A model generated the notes under the pieces. The model did no database searches. It was given only the letters and a program-made list of their open reading frames with translations, and was not told the origin of the DNA. From contig JAUWDN010000066.1 of the NCBI GenBank assembly GCA_030608765.1, forward strand, positions 1 through 6,500: DNA of 6,500 nucleotides. The letters are read 5' to 3'. This DNA is from Promethearchaeota archaeon. GTDB taxonomy: Archaea > Asgardarchaeota > Lokiarchaeia > Sigynarchaeales > SOKP01. Position 1 is the stretch's first letter. Each line of letters starts with the position of its first letter. The translations under genes and the position numbers were made by a program. Positions 1 through 5,993 of this stretch are shown here, one piece after another.

Positions 1-1408
1 CTACGATGCCTACTTTGACGAGAAAAGTAAATCTCGAATAAAGAAAAATATGCCTTATATAGGAGAAATTCTTGGCAAAAGTTCTGTTGAAAAAGTTATA
101 TATACTAATCTTGCTGATTTAGCTCACGGTTTAGGCTTCAAACGTAAATTAGGAAAGAAAATAGGAAAGATTCCTACGGGAAAAGTAAATGTCCCCGGTG
201 CGGTTAATTTTATGGATTTATTAGACACAAAACCAAATGTTCCTGAAGTTGAGATCGATGTTAAAACACACCCAGTTACATATATTATGACAGGTGGAAC
301 AACTGGAGTACCAAAAGCGGCAGTATTAACTCATTTTAATGCAGTTTCTAATGCGGAACAGGCCAAATATTGGCTTGGTGGTGAGAAACCGGGAATAGGA
401 AACCTTGGAGTACTTCCATTTTTTCACAGTTTTGCTCATACAATAGTTATGAACGCAACTATTGCATTTGGAGGATGGATAATGATGTTTCCAACACCCC
501 CAGCCACTGAAGATTTATTTGAACACATTGAAAAGTTACCTGCCCCAGAAGGATTAGTTTACGCCGGTGCTGAAATTTTATTTAAACGATTAGCAGATTA
601 TCCAGATATCAAAGTAAAATATCCCGGAGTAATGGGTAAATTAAAATTATGTGCGTCAGGAGCAGGTCCTCTACATCGACCGGTACGAGATGCTTTTGTA
701 AAGAACACAGGAGGTAATATTGTAGAGGGTTATGGATTAACAGAAACTTCGCCTCTTGTTAGCGCAGGTAATCTCTTTAGTGAGAGTCCAATAGGAGTTA
801 TTGGGATGCCTGTACCAGGCACTGAATGGGGAATTTGGCCATCTGACAATTTTGACGATGGACCCATTTGTTTAGGAAATCCGGACGATACTAATTTTGG
901 AGAAGAACATACTGGTGAAATTTGCGTGCATGGTCCTCAAATTATGTACGAATACCTCAATCAACCGGAAGAAACCAGTGATACGATTAAAAAATACGAT
1001 GGTAATTTATGGTTATTAACTGGAGATATCGGATTTATGAATGATGATGGTACTATTGAAATACGGGATCGCAAGAAACAATTAATTAAAGTGGCTGGTC
1101 ATTCGGTTTTCCCAAAAGAAGTTGAATCAATGCTTATGAAACACGAAGCTGTATCAGAGGCTGCTGTTTCGGGCTTACCAGATCCCGCAGGGAAAGTTGG
1201 AGAAATAACAAAAGCGTGGGTCGAATTAAAACCCGAATATGTTGGAAAGATCACAGAAGAGGAATTAATAGCATGGACTCAAGAAAACTTAACGAAATGG
1301 AAATGTCCAGCAATGATCGAGTTCATCCAAGAAGTTCCAAAAAACATTCTGGGAAAAGTTCAACGCAGAATACTTCAAATTAACGATCCTCTTTGGAAAG
1401 AGAAATAA
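1..1408 (+). CDS. AMP-forming acyl-CoA synthetase (long-chain fatty-acid-CoA ligase type), 5' partial
   Basis: This enzyme would activate a carboxylic acid, probably a fatty acid, with ATP to an acyl-adenylate and then transfer it to coenzyme A in the cytosol. The frame is open from base 2, so the gene begins outside the window; the ATG at 50 is internal and the residues before it (YDAYFDEKSKSRIKKN) read on smoothly. Counting from that Met, the ANL-superfamily motifs appear in order: P-loop TGGTTGVPK (81-89), A5 EGYGLTETSP (226-235), A7 TGD (324-326), hinge motif RDRKKQLIKVAG (339-350) with the conserved Arg341, and A10 NILGKVQRR (432-440) with the catalytic Lys436. About 468 codons are visible against a usual 520-560, so roughly the first 50-90 residues are missing. 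The family call is firm; the substrate is not, because acyl-pocket specificity cannot be read from motifs. No neighbour inside the window fixes the pathway. Confidence 0.93.
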   Translation, partial: YDAYFDEKSKSRIKKNMPYIGEILGKSSVEKVIYTNLADLAHGLGFKRKLGKKIGKIPTGKVNVPGAVNFMDLLDTKPNVPEVEIDVKTHPVTYIMTGGTTGVPKAAVLTHFNAVSNAEQAKYWLGGEKPGIGNLGVLPFFHSFAHTIVMNATIAFGGWIMMFPTPPATEDLFEHIEKLPAPEGLVYAGAEILFKRLADYPDIKVKYPGVMGKLKLCASGAGPLHRPVRDAFVKNTGGNIVEGYGLTETSPLVSAGNLFSESPIGVIGMPVPGTEWGIWPSDNFDDGPICLGNPDDTNFGEEHTGEICVHGPQIMYEYLNQPEETSDTIKKYDGNLWLLTGDIGFMNDDGTIEIRDRKKQLIKVAGHSVFPKEVESMLMKHEAVSEAAVSGLPDPAGKVGEITKAWVELKPEYVGKITEEELIAWTQENLTKWKCPAMIEFIQEVPKNILGKVQRRILQINDPLWKEK

Positions 1409-1450
1409 AGTAAATAAGAACTTACATATATAGGTCTAACACTAAAATCC

Positions 1451-1477
1451 TTATTTTTTTTCTTTATTTTCTTTTTT
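1451..1477 (+). terminator. T-rich archaeal terminator after the acyl-CoA ligase
   Basis: A pyrimidine tract begins 42 bases after the TAA stop and contains runs of eight, four and six T interrupted by single C, A or short groups. Archaeal RNA polymerase can stop at such T-tracts without a hairpin. It separates the ligase transcript from the regulator gene downstream. The background is very AT-rich, which lowers certainty. Confidence 0.55.
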
Positions 1478-1544
1478 AAGTCAATTATTGATTAAAAATC
1501 TTTAACGGATATAATTTTTGTCGTAGTTTAATATATTAAATTAA

Positions 1545-1566
1545 ATATTCTATTCGATTAGAATAT
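1545..1566. promoter_or_regulatory. Imperfect palindrome, candidate operator of the regulator gene
   Basis: The half-sites ATATTCTATTC and GATTAGAATAT pair at 10 of 11 positions with no spacer. The site ends 57 bases before the start codon of the winged-helix gene, a position suited to autoregulation by a dimeric regulator. In such AT-rich DNA chance palindromes are frequent, so this is only a candidate. Confidence 0.3.
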
Positions 1567-1623
1567 AAATTATTAATAATATACATTTTTTTTATTAAAA
1601 TAATAATTGATTAATTTTGAGGA

Positions 1624-2502
1624 TTGTTAAAAATTACTGAATTAACCATCTACATTTTGGAAAAAGTTATTCACGAAATAGCACCAGAATTGTTAAACAT
1701 CTATAATGTTAGAGAAGACGAATCTGAAGAACAACAAATTAAAACGGGACAACTCCACGAGAATCGCATTTTAGGCATAATGCTGAAGTTTTATCTAGAG
1801 GGAAAAAAAAAGGTAACTACTAGAGATGTAGAATTAGAGTATAAGAAATTCTATAAAGATATCGCTCGTTCTACAATATCAACATACTTAAATATGTTGA
1901 AGAAAGAAGGAACTTTATATAAGGAAAGAGATGGTAGGTTAGTTTATTACATATTTTTTGAGGATCCTCCCTATGACATTAGTCCATTTTGGTTTACCAG
2001 GTTGTTCTGTGTTGATCCCGCGTATTTTCATAGAGCTATTTATTTTTCAAGTCTATACTCAATTGCAGACATTATAGTTAAAAAACATATGAAAAAGGGA
2101 AATTTCGATGAGATTGTTGATTGCTTTAGATACTTAATCGGTATAATTATTTTAGATATTCTTAAAAATAGAAGCTCAAAATGTGTTTTATGTCAGTTTG
2201 GTAAGCAAGAAAGATATAGGGATTTATTAGAAGCAATATATTCCGCAATTAAAGATAGAACGGATGTATTACCTAGCGAACTTCAAGAAATTCTGATAAA
2301 TAAATACGCTGAAATCCCGAATTTTGGAGGGTATCATTTTGAAGATAATAATAAAGAAATCGAAATGATTGAACAACTAATTAACTTAACAAATCAATAT
2401 AAAAAAGACATGGAATATCAAACAATGATTCTAAATCGGAGAATAAATACTCGAGTATCAGAAAAAGTTAAGGAAGACAATAAACAGATAAGTACATTTT
2501 AA
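1624..2502 (+). CDS. Winged-helix DNA-binding protein with unassigned C-terminal domain
   Basis: This is probably a cytosolic transcription regulator of 292 residues. Residues about 46-112 have the pattern of a winged helix-turn-helix: a first helix (ENRILGIMLKFYLEG), a second helix after VTTRDV, a recognition helix ARSTISTYLNMLKKEG (81-96), then a beta wing rich in charged and aromatic residues (TLYKERDGRLVYYIFF). The N-terminal 45 residues are helical and acidic. The C-terminal part (about 120-292) is helical, contains an aromatic patch (PFWFTRLF), one C-x2-C pair (Cys187, Cys190), and ends in a charged coiled-coil-like tail; I recognise no family for it. The start is a TTG: an in-frame TGA at 1618-1620 blocks any upstream start, and the next ATG (about 1780) would cut into the first HTH helix. 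A TGAGGA sequence abuts the TTG, which is too close for a normal ribosome site, so a leaderless mRNA or a start slightly downstream is possible. The target genes are unknown. Confidence 0.75.
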   Translation: MLKITELTIYILEKVIHEIAPELLNIYNVREDESEEQQIKTGQLHENRILGIMLKFYLEGKKKVTTRDVELEYKKFYKDIARSTISTYLNMLKKEGTLYKERDGRLVYYIFFEDPPYDISPFWFTRLFCVDPAYFHRAIYFSSLYSIADIIVKKHMKKGNFDEIVDCFRYLIGIIILDILKNRSSKCVLCQFGKQERYRDLLEAIYSAIKDRTDVLPSELQEILINKYAEIPNFGGYHFEDNNKEIEMIEQLINLTNQYKKDMEYQTMILNRRINTRVSEKVKEDNKQISTF

Positions 2503-2540
2503 AGAGCCTATGATTTTACGCTCTCTTTCAATATTTTTTA
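2501..2540 (+). terminator. Hairpin plus T-run between convergent genes
   Basis: AAAGAGC (2501-2507) can pair with GCTC(T)CTTT (2520-2528) with one bulged base, and a run of six T follows at 2534-2539. It overlaps the last base of the TAA stop of the winged-helix gene and lies in the 64-base gap facing the convergent GTPase gene. It probably ends the plus-strand transcript; the minus strand shows no equally good T-run here. Confidence 0.45.
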
Positions 2541-2566
2541 AAACAGGTATAACTCTTTATTAATTT

Positions 2567-3091
2567 TTATCTAGCTTTATCAAGCATTAGTCTCGTTAAC
2601 GCCTCAAATGACTTCTCGACGTTTTCTCCCGTTTTAGAACTAGTTTCAATAAAACCGTTAACATTTCTTGATCTCGCAATTTTTATTCCATCTGCTGAAG
2701 ATACTTCTCTATTTTCTACTAAATCTGCTTTACCACCAACTACAATAATAGGGAATATATCCTCTGCTCTAATTTCTTTTCTTATAACACTTAACCAATC
2801 GTCTATATGAGCGATAGATGAATAATTCGTGATATCATATAGAAATAGTCCACCTCGAGCACCTCTAACATAAGTAGGAAGTAAAAACCTAAATCTCTCT
2901 TCTCCCCCAAAATCCCATATTTGTAGCTTTACTTTTTGCTCGTCTACAGTTAGGCTTTTAACTTCGAAATCGACCCCGATAGTCATTGTTTGGTCGGATA
3001 CAAATAAATTAGTTAAAAATCTCTGAGTTAACGTGGTCTTGCCGCATCCCGCGTCTCCAAAAATTATAATTTTAAATGTGGCGTCGTACAT
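2567..3091 (-). CDS. Ras/Rab-like small GTPase of Asgard type
   Basis: This 174-residue protein is a single small-GTPase domain, a GTP-controlled molecular switch. G1 is GDAGCGKT (12-19), the G2 threonine is Thr37 in TIGVDF, G3 is WDFGGEER (59-66), G4 is GGKADL (119-124) and G5 is ETSSKTG (149-155). The Rab-like order and length (usually 170-210) make the family certain. Two key positions differ from canonical Ras/Rab: the catalytic Gln of G3 is Glu64, and the Asn of the NKxD guanine-specificity motif is Gly120 (GKAD). No C-terminal cysteine exists for prenylation (the only Cys is 16, in the P-loop), so membrane attachment, if any, must rely on a partner. The ATG is forced by a TGA three codons upstream; the strong GGAGG site (3106-3110) lies an unusually long 14 bases before it. 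It stands alone, with its own promoter, facing away from the glycosidase-like gene. Its cellular process cannot be deduced. Confidence 0.93.
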   Translation of the reverse strand: MYDATFKIIIFGDAGCGKTTLTQRFLTNLFVSDQTMTIGVDFEVKSLTVDEQKVKLQIWDFGGEERFRFLLPTYVRGARGGLFLYDITNYSSIAHIDDWLSVIRKEIRAEDIFPIIVVGGKADLVENREVSSADGIKIARSRNVNGFIETSSKTGENVEKSFEALTRLMLDKAR

Positions 3092-3105
3092 TTTCGCTCA
3101 ATATT

Positions 3106-3110
3106 CCTCC
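3106..3110 (-). promoter_or_regulatory. Long-spaced Shine-Dalgarno site of the GTPase gene
   Basis: On the minus strand this reads GGAGG, complementary to the 16S rRNA 3' end, 14 bases before the ATG. An in-frame TGA (3098-3100) rules out an earlier start, so the long spacing is real if the site is used. Confidence 0.5.
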
Positions 3111-3140
3111 AAGCACGAAATTAAATCTTTTATTTTTTGC

Positions 3141-3151
3141 CTTTAAATAAA
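3141..3151 (-). promoter_or_regulatory. TATA-like box for the GTPase gene
   Basis: The minus strand reads TTTATTTAAAG. A start of transcription about 27 bases downstream, near 3119, would give a leader of about 28 bases that contains the GGAGG site. The AT-rich context makes other placements possible. Confidence 0.35.
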
Positions 3152-3300
3152 TTAATGTGATAAGTATGTATTTTAATTTGATTTCAATTATAAATAATCG
3201 TTTTAGTATATATAAATGTTTAAATGAATGTATTATTAAAAATTCTAATAATCTTATAAATTAACAAAAAGAATTGTTTTAAAAAATTATCGAATTAAAA

Positions 3301-3323
3301 AAGTAAAACGATCCATTTTACTT
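3301..3323. promoter_or_regulatory. Perfect 8-bp inverted repeat upstream of the glycosidase-like gene
   Basis: AAGTAAAA and TTTTACTT are exact reverse complements separated by seven bases (CGATCCA). The repeat ends 53 bases before the ATG at 3377 and directly precedes a TATA-like stretch (TTATTTAAG, about 3326-3334), where an operator would control initiation. If transcription starts at the farther TATA box near 3210, it would instead be a hairpin in the mRNA leader. Confidence 0.4.
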
Positions 3324-3376
3324 AGTTATTTAAGATAATACTTGAAAAAGAGAGAATAGATTAATATTGAGATAAG

Positions 3377-4678
3377 ATGAAAGGTGCATTAAATTGGTCA
3401 GATTATTATAAAACCGATCCAGAAAAAATAACAGCATTAAAATCCGCTTTTAAGGCAAATAAGATTTATGCCATGGGCCTTATGCCTGTAAGGGGAGCAA
3501 GAGGATTTCGAAAATTAGATTACGAATTTGCTGAGAAAAGTTTGAATGTTGTCGAAATTATGGATAAATTGGAAAAACATCACTTCAATGTTATTGGACT
3601 TACGATTAAAGACACAGACGGAGCTTGTGTGTGGGATACGAAAGTTGGGTGGAACCCTACTGAGAGAGATGTTTTAGGAGAGTTTTGTGAAGCTGGCAAA
3701 GATAGAAACATAAAGATTATAGTGTCTTTTACTAGCATGAACGATGCATACCAAGGAATATTGCATCCAGAGAGAGTTAGTATTCATGGAAAATCTGGGA
3801 AAAAGTCGGATATAAAATACAGTAAGGGGGAGATCTCAACCCATGACGAAGGTGAGATGAGGATCGATTTACCTGAGGGTGTTTCGTTTAGGGATTATCG
3901 AGAAAAAGTACCCTTTATAACCGAGAAAGATGACGCGCAACTAGGCAAATCAAGAAGTTCTAGAGGAAAAGGATATGTACCTTCAACAAGTTTTATGTGC
4001 CCTAATAGCAAACATGTTGATTATCTTCTAAACCTAACAGAAGAAGTCGTAAGAAATTATTCAGTAAGTGGTTTCTTTGTAGATTATATCAGATATGATG
4101 GAGCCTTTACTGATTTATGTTGTTGTGATCGATGTTTAGAAAAATTTAGTAAAAATTATGGATCGAAGGCAAAAATACTAAAAAGTCATGATTGGTACGA
4201 GTTTAAGTCTGATACTATAGCAGAATACGCCCAAAGACTTCAAACAGTTATAAAAAAGACAAATGACAATTGCACTTCAGGGTGGTTTTGTCTTCCAGGT
4301 CCTAAAAAAAGATTTTCACAAAAAAGATTGGGGCAAAATTGGGCAAAATTATCTTCAATTTTAGATATCGCATCACCTATGGAATATCCCTATTTAATGG
4401 GAACGCGAGACGATGGTTGGTATTGGGGGAAAGTTGGGGATCTTTTCTATTGGTATTTTATGAGGAATATGAAGAAGAGAATTCACGAATTTAAAAGTCC
4501 TGTGTTAGCGGTAACAAACTCTGCCGAATGTAATGTTCAAGAAATGCTAAAACAAATGAGAACATTTAATTTTGGTTTGGGTATTGCGGTTTTTAAATAT
4601 TTTGGAACAACTGATGCACAATGGATTGCGCTGAAGGAATATGCAGAAAAAGAAATTGGCTTAGAGAATTTGAGTTAG
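3377..4678 (+). CDS. Glycoside-hydrolase-like TIM-barrel protein, cytosolic
   Basis: This 433-residue protein resembles the 'hypothetical glycosyl hydrolase' TIM-barrel families (GHL6/GHL10-like, related to the GH-A clan). Supporting motifs are a barrel strand NVIGLTIKD (71-79), strand IKIIVSFTSMND (112-123), HPE (130-132), CPNS (208-211) followed by a long helix, the strand-end motif GFFVDYIRYDG (232-242) with candidate catalytic Asp236, and DIASPMEYPY (330-339) with Glu336 at a place where such families carry the second acid. After the Asp motif comes a cysteine cluster CCCDRC (248-253) and a helix EKFSKNYG, as in relatives with a short metal- or disulfide-like Cys motif. Residues about 133-200 form a charged, low-complexity insertion. 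There is no signal peptide or membrane segment, so it should act on an intracellular sugar or glycoconjugate, if it is an enzyme at all. The ATG is preceded by a weak GAG site (3369-3371). Fold call is reasonable; substrate and activity are unknown. Confidence 0.7.
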   Translation: MKGALNWSDYYKTDPEKITALKSAFKANKIYAMGLMPVRGARGFRKLDYEFAEKSLNVVEIMDKLEKHHFNVIGLTIKDTDGACVWDTKVGWNPTERDVLGEFCEAGKDRNIKIIVSFTSMNDAYQGILHPERVSIHGKSGKKSDIKYSKGEISTHDEGEMRIDLPEGVSFRDYREKVPFITEKDDAQLGKSRSSRGKGYVPSTSFMCPNSKHVDYLLNLTEEVVRNYSVSGFFVDYIRYDGAFTDLCCCDRCLEKFSKNYGSKAKILKSHDWYEFKSDTIAEYAQRLQTVIKKTNDNCTSGWFCLPGPKKRFSQKRLGQNWAKLSSILDIASPMEYPYLMGTRDDGWYWGKVGDLFYWYFMRNMKKRIHEFKSPVLAVTNSAECNVQEMLKQMRTFNFGLGIAVFKYFGTTDAQWIALKEYAEKEIGLENLS

Positions 4679-4680
4679 CA

Positions 4681-5250
4681 CTAAGGTAAATTAACTATTT
4701 CACTATATCGAAAGCAATCAGTTGTATGATCATTTACAACTCCAATCGCCTGTAAAAAAGCGTAAATTATAGTTGTTCCAATAAATTTAAATCCTCTTTT
4801 TTTCATATCCTTGCTAATTTTGTCAGAAAGAGTGGTATTTGGAGGTAAATATTCTAGCTTTTTCCAAGAGTTATGAACTACTTTATTGTTAACAAAACCC
4901 CATATATATTTATTAAATGACCCGAATTCTTCTTGAACCTTGATAAAAGATTTAGCGTTTGTTATTACGGATTGAATTTTTAATCTATTTCGAATTATTC
5001 CTTCGTTTTGTATTAATTCGTCGATTTTATTATCATTATACTTTATAATTTTATTGTAGTCGAAATTATCGAAAGCCTTTCTAAAGTTGCCTCGTTTTTG
5101 AAGCACTGTATTCCAGCTTAAACCAGCTTGCATTCCTTCCAAAATTAAAAGCTCATATAGTATTTTGTCATCATGCTGAGGTTTTCCCCATTCTTTGTCG
5201 TGATATTCTTTCATCAGGTCATTGTAATCTGCCCATTTGCATCTATTCAT
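4681..5250 (-). CDS. tag: DNA-3-methyladenine glycosylase I (Tag)
   Basis: Tag removes 3-methyladenine from alkylated DNA by cutting the N-glycosidic bond, leaving an abasic site for base-excision repair. The 189-residue protein matches the family over its whole length with almost unchanged numbering relative to the E. coli enzyme: Glu38 in LEGMQAGLSW (37-46) is the catalytic/base-recognition acid, and the zinc ligands Cys4, His17, His175 and Cys179 are all present (RCKW, YHDKEWG, VNDHTTDC). The KKRGFKFIGTT segment (150-160) is also typical. The HhH-like fold is helical and cytosolic. The ATG has a strong GGAGG site (5264-5268) 13 bases upstream, and an in-frame TAA (5254-5256) excludes earlier ATG, GTG or TTG starts. 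It is the last gene of a probable three-gene operon, 40 bases after the Lin0512 gene. Its stop faces that of the glycosidase-like gene across 2 bases. Nothing looks truncated. Confidence 0.97.
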   Translation of the reverse strand: MNRCKWADYNDLMKEYHDKEWGKPQHDDKILYELLILEGMQAGLSWNTVLQKRGNFRKAFDNFDYNKIIKYNDNKIDELIQNEGIIRNRLKIQSVITNAKSFIKVQEEFGSFNKYIWGFVNNKVVHNSWKKLEYLPPNTTLSDKISKDMKKRGFKFIGTTIIYAFLQAIGVVNDHTTDCFRYSEIVNLP

Positions 5251-5263
5251 CAGTTAATTGGTA

Positions 5264-5268
5264 CCTCC
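5264..5268 (-). promoter_or_regulatory. Long-spaced Shine-Dalgarno site of tag
   Basis: The minus strand reads AAAGGAGGT here, the best ribosome-binding sequence in the window, 13 bases before the tag ATG. It allows tag to be translated independently of the upstream Lin0512 gene. Confidence 0.55.
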
Positions 5269-5290
5269 TTTTACTGTACTTATTATTTTT

Positions 5291-5659
5291 TTATAAGATA
5301 GATACAGTTACAGCCGCGTTGCATACAATTATTTTATCAGAAGAATCCCCTAATTCTTTAATCATTATCCCTTTAGCAACTAATCCACCTTTTTCTATCT
5401 CAATCGATTTAGTACCAAATGGAATGGCTTTTATCAATTTTTCTTCTTTGATGTTATTGGGATAAGGTGCTCCAATCTTTACATGTACGATCATTTTTTG
5501 AAGATCGTTTGGTTCTTTCAAACCACAAATCTCCAATAACCCCGTCAAACAGTTATTTGAGATCGCATTTTTAATTGCTTTTATCGCAGCATTAGTGCAA
5601 TCATCATTATGTCCATGTTGATCTACGCCTGATCCTATTTGCACTATAAACCTATTCAT
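5291..5659 (-). CDS. Lin0512-family conserved protein
   Basis: The 122-residue protein matches the Lin0512 family of small conserved proteins, whose biochemical role is not known to me. The characteristic features are an N-terminal strand followed by GSGVDQHGHNDDCTNAAIKAIKNAI-type sequence (residues 9-33, with Asp13, His15, His17, Asp19-20, Thr22), a central MIVHVKIGAPYP segment (56-67), an IPFGTKSIEIEKGGL segment (79-93), and a C-terminal hydrophobic strand IIVCNAAVTVSIL. The His/Asp-rich loop could bind a metal or form an active site, but this is inference. Length equals that of the family. The ATG is the only usable start because the frame back to the previous TAA holds no ATG, GTG or TTG. 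No good ribosome site precedes it, and the gap to the GYD gene is 18 bases, so translation may be coupled to that gene. It is cytosolic, without signal peptide. Confidence 0.85.
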   Translation of the reverse strand: MNRFIVQIGSGVDQHGHNDDCTNAAIKAIKNAISNNCLTGLLEICGLKEPNDLQKMIVHVKIGAPYPNNIKEEKLIKAIPFGTKSIEIEKGGLVAKGIMIKELGDSSDKIIVCNAAVTVSIL

Positions 5660-5677
5660 GAGTGAACAACACTTCTT

Positions 5678-5971
5678 TTACTCTAAGTCTTCCACTAATT
5701 TAAGAAAATCGGGGTATTTAATAGCGTTCCAGCTTTCTGCAGAAGTAGCCCCTACAGTACGGGAAAGTAGAGAAACTTTAGCTGCTTCGTGTTCGCTATC
5801 TGCTTCGAAAATATCTATAAAATCATATGGCCCTAGTATTGCGTAATGAGCAATCCATGTAACATTTGGAACTTTATCCTTAACTAATTTTAAAAATTCT
5901 TCACCGTGTTCCTTTCGATTTCTTACCAAATTAGGGTTTTGAAGTTTAGTTGCAAGAATAAATATCGGCAT
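5678..5971 (-). CDS. GYD-domain small protein
   Basis: This 97-residue protein has the ferredoxin-like alpha+beta pattern of GYD-domain proteins, related in fold to dimeric alpha-beta-barrel and AsnC-ligand-binding (RAM-like) domains. The diagnostic parts are the first strand MPIFILATKL, a helix with RKEHGEEFLKLVKD (18-31), the strand WIAHYAIL (39-46), the family signature LGPYDFIDIFEAD (46-58; GPYD stands for GqYD), then a helix SEHEAAKVSLLSR and a final helix ending LKLVEDLE. These proteins are small, probably oligomeric and cytosolic; a ligand-binding or sensing role is often supposed but not established. It is the first gene of the probable operon with the Lin0512 gene and tag. No ribosome site precedes the ATG, but a TATA-like box lies where a leaderless mRNA starting at the ATG would need it. 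Confidence 0.82.
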   Translation of the reverse strand: MPIFILATKLQNPNLVRNRKEHGEEFLKLVKDKVPNVTWIAHYAILGPYDFIDIFEADSEHEAAKVSLLSRTVGATSAESWNAIKYPDFLKLVEDLE

Positions 5972-5993
5972 AGAGAAAATGATGATACTTTTA

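Larger units (their letters stand above)
1409..1623. other. AT-rich intergenic region with terminator and regulator promoter
   Basis: This 215-base stretch contains no convincing gene. It holds the T-rich tract near its left end and an imperfect palindrome at 1545-1566. A TATA-like stretch around 1590-1602 lies about 27 bases before the proposed start of the next gene. No RNA gene or direct repeat stood out by eye. Confidence 0.5.
3092..3376. other. Divergent promoter region without a gene
   Basis: This 285-base AT-rich stretch separates two divergent genes. It carries the GTPase promoter at its left end, several TATA-like stretches (a clear one at 3207-3214, another around 3328-3333) and a perfect inverted repeat at 3301-3323. 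I found no ORF with coding character and no RNA gene. Confidence 0.5.

Noticed and set aside
50..52. ATG at 50 as the true start of the acyl-CoA ligase
   Set aside because: The frame is open to the window edge and the protein would lack the family's N-terminal part; upstream codons read as plausible protein.
1409..1623. A small gene or tRNA between the ligase and the regulator
   Set aside because: No tRNA-like arms, no frame with coding character, and base composition strongly skewed to A and T.
1624..3091. Regulator and GTPase as a functional pair, or a defence island
   Set aside because: They are convergent, with a likely terminator between, and neither carries nuclease, toxin or phage-related motifs.
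3092..3376. A riboswitch or small RNA in the long leader of the glycosidase-like gene
   Set aside because: Apart from the 8-bp inverted repeat there is no GC-rich paired structure; the region is simple AT-rich promoter DNA.
4797..4803. Run of seven T as a dedicated terminator
   Set aside because: On the opposite strand it encodes the conserved KKRG segment of Tag, so coding constraint explains it; kept only as a possible incidental stop site.
5658..5846. A 62-codon plus-strand reading frame
   Set aside because: It lies antisense to the start of the Lin0512 gene and the C-terminal half of the GYD gene, has no family resemblance or ribosome site, and is explained as a shadow frame.
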